This document shows, piece by piece, positions 46,131-55,025 of a DNA stretch of 64,000 nucleotides. Under the pieces are notes generated by a model. That model was not told the origin of the DNA. It searched no databases and saw nothing but the letters and a program-made list of their open reading frames with translations. A program made the translations under genes and the position numbers. The stretch comes from Edaphobacter aggregans DSM 19364 (lineage in GTDB: Bacteria > Acidobacteriota > Terriglobia > Terriglobales > Acidobacteriaceae). The stretch lies in contig NZ_JQKI01000025.1 in the NCBI RefSeq assembly GCF_000745965.1, positions 25,289 through 89,288 on the forward strand. The letters are read 5' to 3'. Every line of letters begins with the position of its first letter. The stretch's first letter is position 1.

Positions 46131-47291
46131 GTGGCTTTGATTCCTCTCAAGACGCCGAGTGCAAGTTATGACATTACGATCGCGCCTGGGCTGATCCGGA
46201 CGCTTCCGGCGCGGCTGAAGAAGCTGAAGGGCGGCAGGCCGTTTCGCGTGTATCTGGTGACGTCGCCGGAGATATGGGGGTTGTGGGGACGGCAGGTGCA
46301 GGCGGCGTTTGCGAAGAGCGAGCAGCCGACGGTCCTGTTTCTTCCGGTGGGAGAGAAGCATAAGCGGCTGAGGACGCTGGAGGGCTTACTGGAGCAGATG
46401 GCGGCGGCGGGCGCGGATCGCGATGCGCTGCTGGTGGCGTTTGGCGGCGGAGTGGTGGGCGATGTGACGGGATTTCTGGCGGCGGTGTATATGCGCGGAG
46501 TTCCGTATGTGCAGGTTCCGACGACGCTGCTGGCGCAGGTGGATTCGTCCGTGGGCGGCAAGACGGGAGTGAATCTTGCGGCGGGGAAAAATCTTGTTGG
46601 GAGCTTTCATCATCCGCTGGCGGTGCTGGCGGATACGGATGTGCTGACGACGCTGCCGAAGGCGGAGCTTCGCGCGGGCTTGCAGGAGTCGGTGAAGGCG
46701 GGGATCATTCGCGATGCGAGGCTCTTTGCGTATCTCGAAAAGAATGCGGATACGGTGTTGAGCGGCGATGCGAAGGCATTGGCGCACGTGGTGACGGCGA
46801 GCGTACGGGTGAAGGCCGATGTGGTGGCGAACGATGAGCGCGAGTCGGGGCTGCGGATGATTCTGAACTATGGGCACACGCTGGGGCATGCGATTGAGGC
46901 GGCGACTGGATACAAGCAGCTGCTGCACGGCGAAGCGGTGGGCTGGGGGAGCATTGCAGCGACGCGGCTGGGGCTGATGCGCGGGACGATTTCAGAACGC
47001 GAGGCCGAACGGATGATTGCGCTGATTCTCCGGTACGGGCCGCTGAGCACCTTCAAGGCGAGCGCGGACCGGCTGGTGGAGTTGACGGCGAGCGACAAGA
47101 AGAACCGCAGTGGGCAGTTGAGTTTTATTCTTCCGGTGAGGATCGGCGAGGTTGCGATTGTGCGCGACGTGACGCGCGAGGAGATGAAGGCGGCGGCGGA
47201 GTGGACTCTGGCGCTGATGCGCTCGCAGAATGGAGATGCGAAGAAGAAGATCGCAGCGAAGAAGAAGATCTCAGTGAAGAAGACGCGATGA
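46131..47291 (+). CDS. aroB: 3-dehydroquinate synthase
   Basis: 386 aa from GTG 46131. NAD-binding FGGGVVGDVTGFLAA, QVPTTLLAQVDSSVGGKTGVN and the zinc ligands E (LQESVKAG), H (NYGHTLGHAIE) and H (LLHGEAVGWG) are intact. It converts DAHP to 3-dehydroquinate. The last ~17 residues are a lysine-rich extension (AKKKIAAKKKISVKK) not part of the usual fold. It overlaps the methyltransferase gene downstream by 4 nt. Confidence 0.96.
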   Translation: MALIPLKTPSASYDITIAPGLIRTLPARLKKLKGGRPFRVYLVTSPEIWGLWGRQVQAAFAKSEQPTVLFLPVGEKHKRLRTLEGLLEQMAAAGADRDALLVAFGGGVVGDVTGFLAAVYMRGVPYVQVPTTLLAQVDSSVGGKTGVNLAAGKNLVGSFHHPLAVLADTDVLTTLPKAELRAGLQESVKAGIIRDARLFAYLEKNADTVLSGDAKALAHVVTASVRVKADVVANDERESGLRMILNYGHTLGHAIEAATGYKQLLHGEAVGWGSIAATRLGLMRGTISEREAERMIALILRYGPLSTFKASADRLVELTASDKKNRSGQLSFILPVRIGEVAIVRDVTREEMKAAAEWTLALMRSQNGDAKKKIAAKKKISVKKTR

Positions 47292-48067
47292 TGGCAGAGC
47301 ATCGAGCACGGATGGAGCACGAGCTTTCGACGGGAGCGCGGCCGGTGGGCGCGACGACGGAGGAGGCCGCGGCGGCGAACGTGCAGCGGATGTTCGACTC
47401 GATTGCTCCGAAGTATGACCTGCTGAATCATCTGCTGTCGATGGGTCTGGATCAATGGTGGTGGGCGCGCGCGGCGCGGACGTTTCGCGAGGTGCTGGCG
47501 AGGCCGGATGCGGCGGTGCTGGATCTCTGCTGCGGCACGGGCGACATGACGATGGCGCTGATGAAGCATCGGCCGGTGGGCGTGGGTGAGGGGCCAGTGT
47601 ATGCCGTCGATTTTTCGCACGAAATGTTGGAGCGTGGGCGCGAGAAGTTTGCGGGCAAGAACATCGTCGCGATCGAGGCCGATGCGCTGCACCTGCCGAT
47701 GAGCGATTCTTCGCTGGACCTGGTGGTGTCGGCGTTCGGGTTTCGCAATCTGGCGAACTATGAAGAGGGGCTGGCGGAACTGTATCGGGTGCTGGCGCCG
47801 GGCGGGCAGATCGGGATTCTGGACTGCAATCAGCCGGAGGGCGTGGTTGGCGCGCTGTACGATCTTTACTTCAAGCACGTGCTGCCGCGGGTGGGCGGGA
47901 TGATCTCGGGGGATGCTCGGGCGTATCGCTATCTTCCGGCGTCGGTGGAGCGCTTCCCTCGCCCGAAGCGGATGCTGGAGATGATTCGTGCGGCAGGGTT
48001 TGGGGATGCTAGCTGGACGAGCTATACGTTTGGCACGTCGGGGCTTTATCGGGCGACGAAACCATGA
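47288..48067 (+). CDS. menG: Demethylmenaquinone methyltransferase (MenG/UbiE)
   Basis: 259 aa SAM-dependent methyltransferase. The family signature FDSIAPKYDLLNHLLSMGLDQWWW, motif I VLDLCCGTGDMT and AFGFRNLANYEEGLAELYRVLAPGG are present. It methylates demethylmenaquinone in the last step of menaquinone synthesis. ATG 47288 overlaps aroB. About 25 extra residues precede the core. Coupling with aroB is unusual in my experience. Confidence 0.93.
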   Translation: MMAEHRARMEHELSTGARPVGATTEEAAAANVQRMFDSIAPKYDLLNHLLSMGLDQWWWARAARTFREVLARPDAAVLDLCCGTGDMTMALMKHRPVGVGEGPVYAVDFSHEMLERGREKFAGKNIVAIEADALHLPMSDSSLDLVVSAFGFRNLANYEEGLAELYRVLAPGGQIGILDCNQPEGVVGALYDLYFKHVLPRVGGMISGDARAYRYLPASVERFPRPKRMLEMIRAAGFGDASWTSYTFGTSGLYRATKP

Positions 48068-48114
48068 TCCCGGCGGATGCGGGGATGTTTGCGAACCGTT
48101 AGGATTAAGGTTCG

Positions 48115-49560
48115 ATGAGTTATACGGCCACTCCCGAGAATGCTTCACAGACGCACGCGGAGAAGCGATCGGCGGCGCTGTTTTCGGTGCTCGCGGCGCT
48201 GGGGATTACGGTGCTGAAGTTTCTGACCGGCGTGCTGACGGGATCGCTGGGCATGCTGTCGGAGGCAGTGCACTCGACGGTGGACCTGGTGGCGGCGGGG
48301 ATCACGCTGTTCTCGGTTCAGGTTTCAGATCGGCCTGCGGATGATACGCACAACTACGGGCACGGCAAGGTGGAGAGCCTGTCGGCGTTTGTAGAGGCCG
48401 TGATCATGCTGGCCTCGTGCGTGTGGATTGTGACCGAGGCGGTGCGGAGGATCGCGTTTCGCGAGCGGCTGTCGCTGGAGATGTCGGTGTGGCCGTTTGT
48501 GGTGCTGCTGCTGTCGATCATCGTGGACTTTACGCGATCGAAGCGGCTGCACAGGATCGCCGAGCAACATGCGAGCCAGGCGCTGGAGGCGGATGCGATC
48601 CACTTCAGCACGGACATATGGTCCTCGTCGGCTGTGCTGCTGGGGCTGTGGGCCTCATACGCGGGGGCGCGGTGGAAGATTCCTGCGCTGCAGCTGGCGG
48701 ATCCGATTGCGGCGCTGGTGGTCTCGGGGATCATTCTGTATGTCGTTTGGGGACTGGGGCGAAGGACGGTCGACGCTCTGCTGGATGCTACGCCGAAGGA
48801 GTCGCGCGAGGCGACGAGGATGGAGATGGAGCGCGACCTGATGGCGATTGACGGCGTGCTGGCGGTGGATCGAATGCGGACGCGGCGGTCGGGGTCGAGC
48901 TACTTTGCCGACCTGACGCTGGGGCTGGCGCGGAACCTGACGTTTCAGCGGACGGAGCAGATTACGACGGAGGCGACGGCGGCGGTGGAACGGCACCTGC
49001 CGGGGGCGGATGTGGTGGTCCATACGGTGCCGATGGCTCCGGTGGCGGAGAGCGTGCACGACAGGATTCGCGCGGTGGCGGCACGGCAGAACCTGACGAT
49101 CCATGATGTGACGGTGCAGCAGTTCGGCAAGGAGCTGCACGTGGAGCAGCACCTGGAGGTGCGCGAGACGATGCCGCTGCGGCAGGCGCACGAGCTGGCG
49201 ACGAAACTGGAGACGGACATAAAGCGCGAGATTCCGGAGGTCACGTCGATCCTGACGCATATCGAGAGTGAGCCGGCGACGATCGAGCAGCCGGAGTCGC
49301 AGGAGCGGGATCGGCAGCTGGAGGTGCGGCTGCGACGCGTTGCGGTGGCGTTTCCGGAGGTCCTGGACATTCATGACGTGATGGTGACGAGGATCGGCGC
49401 GCACCTGAAGATGAGCTGCCATTGCACGATGCCGGACGATCTATCAATGGAGCGGGTGCATGAGGTGATCACGGCGCTCGAAGGGGCGTTCAAACTGGAT
49501 GCTCCGGAGGTGGATCGTCTGCTGATTCATCCGGAGCCGGAGACGGACAATCGACGATGA
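48115..49560 (+). CDS. Cation diffusion facilitator with extended C-terminus
   Basis: 481 aa. The N-terminal six-helix CDF domain (~20-215) carries the metal-site motifs SEAVHSTVD and EADAIHFSTD, as in zinc/iron/manganese exporters. The soluble ZT-dimerisation domain (~220-315) appears to be followed by two more related segments (~320-395, ~405-470), both starting with a VHxxxxR- or LEVRLR-type strand. Most CDF proteins end near 300 aa. It overlaps the PASTA gene by 4 nt. Confidence 0.9.
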   Translation: MSYTATPENASQTHAEKRSAALFSVLAALGITVLKFLTGVLTGSLGMLSEAVHSTVDLVAAGITLFSVQVSDRPADDTHNYGHGKVESLSAFVEAVIMLASCVWIVTEAVRRIAFRERLSLEMSVWPFVVLLLSIIVDFTRSKRLHRIAEQHASQALEADAIHFSTDIWSSSAVLLGLWASYAGARWKIPALQLADPIAALVVSGIILYVVWGLGRRTVDALLDATPKESREATRMEMERDLMAIDGVLAVDRMRTRRSGSSYFADLTLGLARNLTFQRTEQITTEATAAVERHLPGADVVVHTVPMAPVAESVHDRIRAVAARQNLTIHDVTVQQFGKELHVEQHLEVRETMPLRQAHELATKLETDIKREIPEVTSILTHIESEPATIEQPESQERDRQLEVRLRRVAVAFPEVLDIHDVMVTRIGAHLKMSCHCTMPDDLSMERVHEVITALEGAFKLDAPEVDRLLIHPEPETDNRR

Positions 49561-50429
49561 GGGTGCGGGTTCAGCTGGTGGGATGGGGGATGGTGCGGCG
49601 CTTCTTCAACATCGTGCTGGGCGCGATGGCGATGGTGGCCGTGGCGCTGATCTCGGCATTTGTAGCGATGCGGCTGGCGATTCACGGGCGCGAGGTGAAG
49701 GTTCCGGACCTGACGCATATGACGATTTCGGAGGCGAGCAGGAAGGCGAGCTCGATGGGGCTGCGACTGCAGCTGGAGAACAGGTTTTATTCGCCAGACA
49801 CGCCGGCGGGGCAGGTGCTGGCGCAGTATCCGGTGGCGGGAGTGACGGTGCGACGGCAGTGGCCGGTGAGGGTGACGGAGAGCCTGGGCTCCCAGCGGGT
49901 GTCGATTCCTGACCTGACGGGACAGGGAGAGCGTTCGGTGGCGATCAAACTGAAGCAGCTGGGGCTGGAGTTGGGAGCGGTGGGACATATCGCGGCGCCG
50001 AGGCCGGAGGGTGCGGTGGTGGCGCAGACTCCTCCGCCGAACGCGCAAGGCGTAGACCGACCGCGGGTGAGTGTGTTGCTGAGTGAGGCAGAGGAGGACT
50101 CGGAGGACTCAGACGATGGGGTTGTGATGCCTTCGCTGGTGGGGCTGACAGTGTCGAGTGCGTATGTGCGCGCGGGTGCGGCGGGCTTGAGGATTGTGAG
50201 CGCGGAGGATGTTACGCCGACGGCTGACGCGACCGGGGCTGTGCCGGCGGCGGCTGCGGGTGGCGGTGCTGCTGCGCCTGCGGGTGCTGCGGCGGCGGCT
50301 GGTCAAGTTGGTCCAGTTGCTCCGGCTGCGGCGGCGGGGCTTGCGCCGGGGATTGTGGCGGCACAGAGTCCGCTGGCGGGTCACAGGGTCTCGAGGGGAG
50401 ATTCGGTTCGGCTTTCGCTGATGCACTAG
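49557..50429 (+). CDS. PASTA domain-containing membrane protein
   Basis: 290 aa. One transmembrane helix (~18-42) and three PASTA domains (~46-112, ~113-178, ~189-290), each with VPxLxGxxxxxA and the V-x-x-Q-x-P motif (VLAQYPVAG, VVAQTPPPN, VAAQSPLAG). An Ala/Gly-rich stretch is inserted in the third. PASTA domains bind muropeptides; there is no kinase domain in this protein, so it resembles a stand-alone sensor or scaffold. GTG at MVRRFF is an alternative start. Confidence 0.9.
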   Translation: MRVRVQLVGWGMVRRFFNIVLGAMAMVAVALISAFVAMRLAIHGREVKVPDLTHMTISEASRKASSMGLRLQLENRFYSPDTPAGQVLAQYPVAGVTVRRQWPVRVTESLGSQRVSIPDLTGQGERSVAIKLKQLGLELGAVGHIAAPRPEGAVVAQTPPPNAQGVDRPRVSVLLSEAEEDSEDSDDGVVMPSLVGLTVSSAYVRAGAAGLRIVSAEDVTPTADATGAVPAAAAGGGAAAPAGAAAAAGQVGPVAPAAAAGLAPGIVAAQSPLAGHRVSRGDSVRLSLMH

Positions 50430-50445
50430 GCGTGCGGCGGGGAAG

Positions 50446-51771
50446 TTAAAGCGTGCGCTCGATGAGTGCGGCGAAGAAGCCGTCGCCAGGATGAGTGCCC
50501 GGGAGCGTGCGGAGATAGTTGCCGCGGACGGCTGCGTTGAGCGGCTGCTGGAGAACTCCCGAGGTGCGAAGGTGATCGAGTAGTGGCTGGATGGGGAGAG
50601 GGTGTGCGGAGTTCGTCTCGGCAAGGACGGCTTCGACGACCTGCTCGCACTCCTCGGGTTCGAGCGAGCAGGTGGAGTAGAGGAGACGGCCTCCGGGAGC
50701 GAGGCGTGAGAGTGCGGTGGTGAGGATGCTGCGCTGGCGGGTGGCTTGTCGTGTGAGGTCGGCGGGGGTGAGGCGGTGGCGGATCTCGGGGTTGCGCGCG
50801 AGGGTGCCGGTGCCGCTGCAGGGAACGTCGGCGAGGATGAGGTCGAAGTGGTTGAGCGCGGCGGGTGGGTCAGTGGCGTCGGCGGTTTCGGTGGTGATGT
50901 GTGTAGCGTAGGGGTACTGCTCAAGACGGGTGCGCATGGCGGTGAGGCGGCGCGGGCTGAGGTCGGTGGCGAGGATCTTCGCGTGCGGCAGGCGATGGGC
51001 GAGGATGAGGGTCTTGCCGCCGGGGGCGGCGCAGGCGTCCCATAGGCTGGTGGCTTGAGGGTTGGCGGCGGCGGCGATCTCTGCTACGAGGCGCGAGCCG
51101 TCGTCGATCTGCGGGAGTGCGGTGCCGGGGTCTTCGGTAAAGAGCGTGGGGGCGGCGGGCTCGGTTTGATCTGACTCGCAGATGCGGATGGCGGCGGCGC
51201 GGCCGTAGTGGGCGACCCAGCGCTCGGTGAGCCACTTCGGGTGGCCGAGGCGTTGGGCGAAGGCGGCGGCGCTCTCGTGGATGGGACGGCCGGGCGGCTT
51301 TTGGCGGGTGAGGTTGCGCAGGATGGCGTTGACCATGCCGGCGGCGTGGGGGTTGCCGCTGGAACGCGTGAGCTCGACGCTCTCGTTGAGCGCGGCGTGA
51401 GCGGGGATGCGGTCGAGGTGGAGGAGCTGGAAGGCTCCGAGGCGGAGTGCGATGGCGACGGGCTCGGCGAGGCGCTGATCGGGACGCTGGAGGAGGGGTT
51501 GAATGCGGGCGTCGAGGGCGATCTGCTGGCGCAGCGTGCCGAGGACGAGTGCGGTAGCGAGGTTGCGGTCCTCGGGGGAGAGCTTTGCGGTTTGCGCGGA
51601 GTGGAGGAGATCGTCGCTGTTTCCCTTCCCTGCCGCGACGAGGGCGAGGATGTCGAAGGCTGCGACACGCGCGGGGGAGACGGGCTTTGGTTTGGGAACA
51701 GGTTTGGGCAAAGGGGCTTCTTTCGAACTTAAGGATACATTTCTGTGAGGTTCGTCAGGGCCGGAAGGCAC
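50446..51771 (-). CDS. rsmB: 16S rRNA (cytosine967-C5)-methyltransferase
   Basis: 441 aa if started at GTG 51771. An N-terminal NusB-like domain (~27-160: AFDILALVAAGKGNSDDLL...) and a Rossmann methyltransferase domain with DACAAPGGKT, the catalytic motif ADVPCSGTGTLARNPEI and the second Cys in YSTCSLEPEECE. The first ~20 residues are low complexity. No ribosome site precedes 51771, and an alternative TTG lies at 51711; the start is uncertain. The open frame to 52650 runs under a real plus-strand gene and is rejected. Confidence 0.9.
   Translation of the reverse strand: MPSGPDEPHRNVSLSSKEAPLPKPVPKPKPVSPARVAAFDILALVAAGKGNSDDLLHSAQTAKLSPEDRNLATALVLGTLRQQIALDARIQPLLQRPDQRLAEPVAIALRLGAFQLLHLDRIPAHAALNESVELTRSSGNPHAAGMVNAILRNLTRQKPPGRPIHESAAAFAQRLGHPKWLTERWVAHYGRAAAIRICESDQTEPAAPTLFTEDPGTALPQIDDGSRLVAEIAAAANPQATSLWDACAAPGGKTLILAHRLPHAKILATDLSPRRLTAMRTRLEQYPYATHITTETADATDPPAALNHFDLILADVPCSGTGTLARNPEIRHRLTPADLTRQATRQRSILTTALSRLAPGGRLLYSTCSLEPEECEQVVEAVLAETNSAHPLPIQPLLDHLRTSGVLQQPLNAAVRGNYLRTLPGTHPGDGFFAALIERTL
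51754..51770 (+). other. SRP-RNA-like GTCAGG-N-CCGGAAGG motif
   Basis: GTCAGGGCCGGAAGGCA in the gap between rsmB and the creatininase gene matches the conserved apical loop of 4.5S RNA, including the GGAA tetraloop closed by GCC/GGC. The 3' side reads ACGAG where AGCAG is expected, and the flanks do not form an obvious long helix. The status as an RNA gene is doubtful. Confidence 0.2.
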
Positions 51772-51845
51772 GAGTAGGCTATTTGTCTGTGTTGAGCGAG
51801 GCCGGGTTTCTGAATACTGGAGTTCGCTTGGGAAGGGGTTAGCGA

Positions 51846-52730
51846 ATGAATCGGAAGAGTTGTTTTGCGGCGGTGATGATTCTTGCTGGGGTGATGGGTT
51901 TTGTGCAGACTGCCACGGCGCAGGCGAAGCTGTCGGTGCACTGGGAGGAGTTGACGGGGCCGGACTTTGTGAAGGCCATTCAGCAGGCGCAGGGAACGTG
52001 CATTCTGCCGATTGGGATTCTGGAAAAGCATGGGCCTCATATGCCGATCGGGTCGGATCTGCTGAATGCACGTTATGTTGCGCTGCATGCGGCCGACCAA
52101 CAGTATGCCGTGGTGTTTCCGGAGTACTATTTCGGACAGATTGCGGAGGCGCGGCAGGAGCCGGGGACAGTCTCGTACAGCCGCGAGCTGCAGCTGGCGC
52201 TGATGCAGGCGACGACCGATGAGATGGGGCGGAACGGGTGCAGGAAGATCCTGATTGTGAACGGGCACGGAGGGAACAATCATCTGCTGCCATACTTCGC
52301 GCAGACACAGCTGGAGAAGCCGCATGACTACGTGGTGTATGTTTTCGACCAGCGCGTTCCGCCGTCGGGCGGCCCGGCGAAGAAGACGACGAACGATCAA
52401 CATGCGGGGGAAAGTGAGACGTCGAAGATGCTGATCGTGCGGCCAGACCTGGTGCACATGGATCGCGCAAAGAACGAGTCGGGCGACGACCAGCACCGTT
52501 TGAACCTGCCGGAGGGCGTGTACACGGGGATCTGGTGGTATGCACGGTTTCCCGATCACTACGCGGGCGATGGTTCGGTGGCGAACAAGGAGCTGGGTGA
52601 GTATCAGGTGAAGTGGTGGGTGGATGCGGTGAGCAAGGCGCTGGCTGCAATCAAGGCCGACGACGAGAGCCTGCGACTGCAGAGGGAGTTCTTCGAGAGG
52701 TCAGCGCATCCGTTAGACACGCCGCAGTGA
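51846..52730 (+). CDS. Secreted creatininase-family amidohydrolase
   Basis: 294 aa with a signal peptide (~1-26, ending TATAQ). Metal-binding residues are likely E60, H62 and D71 in EKHGPHMPIGSD, with NGHGGNN and QHAGESETS later, all typical of the creatininase fold. The family hydrolyses cyclic amides or related substrates; the actual substrate is unknown. GGAAGGGG about 7 nt upstream supports ATG 51846. Export is unusual for the family, which is mostly cytosolic. Confidence 0.85.
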   Translation: MNRKSCFAAVMILAGVMGFVQTATAQAKLSVHWEELTGPDFVKAIQQAQGTCILPIGILEKHGPHMPIGSDLLNARYVALHAADQQYAVVFPEYYFGQIAEARQEPGTVSYSRELQLALMQATTDEMGRNGCRKILIVNGHGGNNHLLPYFAQTQLEKPHDYVVYVFDQRVPPSGGPAKKTTNDQHAGESETSKMLIVRPDLVHMDRAKNESGDDQHRLNLPEGVYTGIWWYARFPDHYAGDGSVANKELGEYQVKWWVDAVSKALAAIKADDESLRLQREFFERSAHPLDTPQ

Positions 52731-52764
52731 TGTTGCCGACAGCGTCAGATGTGGCTATGTCCGG

Positions 52765-53655
52765 TTATTGGCCCTTTCTCCAGGCGCCAGGTGTCTGGCC
52801 TACGCGCTGGCGGAAGGTACGGACGAAGTTGACCGGGGAATGGAAGCCGGTCATGTGGGCTATCTCCTGGACAGGCCAGTTGCGGCTCTTCAGCAGGCGC
52901 TTGGCGCGGTCGATGCGGTGGTCCAGCAGATACTGATAGGCGGTTTGACCGGTGGAGTTGCGGAACTGTCGCGCAAAGTGAAACGGGCTGAGGTTCACCT
53001 CGCGAGCGATCTCATCAAGGGAGAGGTCGCGACCGAGGCTCGCCGTGATGTACTCCATCGCATGGCGCAGCTGGGGCATGGGCAGGCCGCCTCGGATGCC
53101 GCCTGTATCGACGGGGTTTGCCGCGTATCGCCGAAGCAGGAGACTTGCAAAGCCGGCGACTGTGAGTTCGGCGTACAAGCGGCCGAGAGGCCAGTCTTCT
53201 GACGTCTGGCGCCCCATCTCGAGAACGATCTGCTGGAGTGCGGCGTCCTGAAGGGCCCACCGGGCGTCAAACTCAGGCGAGGAGGCCCCGGCCTCGGCTG
53301 CTATCCGGTTCAATACGCCAGGATGAATGGAGAGGATGAGGCGTTTGGAGGCTCCCTGCCAGCGGAGGCGGTCGCGGGTGCCGGCGGGAAGGAGAATCAT
53401 GGAGCCGGGAGCCGTACGCTCGACTCCGTGACGGCCTCCGGACCACCACTCCATGGCCTCGTCGCCGCTGGTCTGCAAGTGAAGACAGAGCTCGCGGTGC
53501 TCGTGCTCGGGGATCTCGATGGCGGAGACGGTGTGGCTCTCCAGAATGACTCCGCGCCAGGGCTGCTCTCCTCCCTGCCGCAGAACAGATGGGAGGAGCG
53601 GAACGACCTGGTTGTTCCGCAGCACGGCGATCCTGTCTGAACTGGGATTGCTCAC
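52765..53655 (-). CDS. AraC family transcriptional regulator
   Basis: 296 aa. A cupin-like N-terminal half (~1-170) and a C-terminal pair of helix-turn-helix motifs (~195-290: LGRDLSLDEIAREVNLSPFHFARQFRNSTGQTAYQYLLDHRIDRAKRLL ... VQEIAHMTGFHSPVNFVRTFRQ). It probably controls neighbouring genes; it faces the creatininase gene tail to tail, so the target is not evident. Confidence 0.93.
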   Translation of the reverse strand: MSNPSSDRIAVLRNNQVVPLLPSVLRQGGEQPWRGVILESHTVSAIEIPEHEHRELCLHLQTSGDEAMEWWSGGRHGVERTAPGSMILLPAGTRDRLRWQGASKRLILSIHPGVLNRIAAEAGASSPEFDARWALQDAALQQIVLEMGRQTSEDWPLGRLYAELTVAGFASLLLRRYAANPVDTGGIRGGLPMPQLRHAMEYITASLGRDLSLDEIAREVNLSPFHFARQFRNSTGQTAYQYLLDHRIDRAKRLLKSRNWPVQEIAHMTGFHSPVNFVRTFRQRVGQTPGAWRKGQ

Positions 53656-53759
53656 TCCTTTAGGATGCTCCGCGCGCTACCGGGAGGGCAATGCTGTTTG
53701 CCGCAGGAATTGCATATCGGCGGGCAGGAGAGGGCGCATCCTGAGTAGTGGAGGATGAG

Positions 53760-53930
53760 ATGAAAAGACTGACCGATTTCGTGAGCGAGGGCTTTATCTG
53801 GGGCGTGGGAATTACGCGACCGCGGCCGGGGCAGGAGCGCGTCGCCGCACTCTATATCACGGCCACGCTGGCCGCGGCAGTGCTTGGGGCAGTCGCAGCC
53901 TTCATGTTTGTGCTGGGACGACTTCAATAG
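53760..53930 (+). CDS. Small membrane protein
   Basis: 56 aa. TGGAGG (53749-53753) lies 6 nt before ATG 53760. One hydrophobic helix at ~31-53 (ALYITATLAAAVLGAVAAFMFVL). The soluble start contains TRPRPGQER. No family recognised. The stop is 9 nt before the fmt stop codon, i.e. the genes are convergent. Confidence 0.6.
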   Translation: MKRLTDFVSEGFIWGVGITRPRPGQERVAALYITATLAAAVLGAVAAFMFVLGRLQ

Positions 53931-53939
53931 AGCCAGCCA

Positions 53940-54875
53940 TCAGTCGGCGAAGCGCTCGCCGGAGTGGAGCTGGTAACCGCGCAGGAACTCTGCGGCGGAC
54001 ATGCGGCGCTTGCCTTCGGGCTGGACTTCGTCGATGGCGAGGGTGGTGAAGGAGCCGCAGGCTGCGAAGATCGTGTCAGCCTCGACGCGAATGGTGCCGC
54101 AATCGGCCAGTGAGTGCTGCTCGACGGGATGCATGCGGTGGACGATGAGCTTTTTGCCGCGCAGCGTGGTGAAGGCTCCGGGCCAGGGCTGGAAGCCGCG
54201 CCAGCGGTTGTGGATCTCGCGCGCGGTGCGGGTGAAGTCGATGCGGCCGTCGTCGCGGGTGAGGATGGGGGCGTGCGTGGCGAGAGCGTGGTTCTGCGGC
54301 TCGGGGAAAAGGTCGCCGGCTTCAAGGCGGCGAAGGGTTTCGATCATCAGCGGAGCGCCGACCTCGGCGAGGTTCTCGTAGACATCGACGGCGGTCTCCT
54401 CTTCGCCAATGGGGATAGCTTGTGCGAGGAGCATGGGGCCGGTGTCGAGGCCGGCGTCGAGGCGCATGGTGGTGACGCCGGTGATGGTCTCGCCGTTGGC
54501 GACGGCCCACTGGATGGGGGCGGCTCCGCGGTACTTGGGTAGGAGCGAGCCGTGGAGGTTGATGTTGCCGTGGGCGGGCAGGTCGAGCATCCACTGCGGG
54601 ATGATGCGGCCGTAGGCGACGACGAGGATGGCGTCAGGGGCGATGGCTTCGAGTTCGGCGCGGAGGTCGGCGTTGGTCTTGATCTTGTCGGGCTGGAGGA
54701 CGGGGATGCGGTGCGCTAGTGCGGTCTGTTTGACCGGCGGGGCCTGGAGTTGCTGGTCGCGGCCTACGGGGCGGTCGGGCTGGGTGAGGACAAGCGCGAC
54801 CTGATGGCCGGCGGCGATGACGGCTTCGAGGGTGGGGACGGCGAATTGCGGGGTTCCGCAGAAGACGAGTCTCAT
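53940..54875 (-). CDS. fmt: Methionyl-tRNA formyltransferase
   Basis: 311 aa. N-terminal formyltransferase domain with MRLVFCGTPQFAVPTLEAV, the folate-binding NINLHGSLLPKYRGAAPI and catalytic Asp in MRLDAGLDTGPML; a C-terminal OB-like domain. It formylates Met-tRNA for initiation. The partner def gene lies upstream on the same strand, separated by a 150-nt gap that includes a dispersed repeat. Confidence 0.96.
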   Translation of the reverse strand: MRLVFCGTPQFAVPTLEAVIAAGHQVALVLTQPDRPVGRDQQLQAPPVKQTALAHRIPVLQPDKIKTNADLRAELEAIAPDAILVVAYGRIIPQWMLDLPAHGNINLHGSLLPKYRGAAPIQWAVANGETITGVTTMRLDAGLDTGPMLLAQAIPIGEEETAVDVYENLAEVGAPLMIETLRRLEAGDLFPEPQNHALATHAPILTRDDGRIDFTRTAREIHNRWRGFQPWPGAFTTLRGKKLIVHRMHPVEQHSLADCGTIRVEADTIFAACGSFTTLAIDEVQPEGKRRMSAAEFLRGYQLHSGERFAD

Positions 54876-54963
54876 TCAGGTTTTATGGTAGCGGGTTCGC
54901 GCTTTTCCGCGAATGTGGAGGCTGGGATACGGCATGCGTATTCCACGAACGTTGGTGGCGCTA

Positions 54964-55003
54964 CGGGCAAAATGCGGGGGTTCTTCGCTCCGCTCAGAAT
55001 GAC
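54964..55003. repeat. Dispersed intergenic repeat, copy 5 (inverted)
   Basis: On the minus strand: GTCATTCTGAGCGGAGCGAAG followed by AACCCCCGCATTTTGCCCG. It shares the GAACCCCCGCATTTTGC tail with the copy at 11116. It lies between def and fmt. Confidence 0.65.
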
Positions 55004-55025
55004 GGCATTGGTGGAACGAGATGTG

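Noticed and set aside
50446..52650. A 734-codon minus-strand frame covering rsmB and the creatininase gene
   Set aside because: Only the part from ~51771 down is RsmB-like. The upstream part is antisense to a well-supported creatininase gene with signal peptide and ribosome site.
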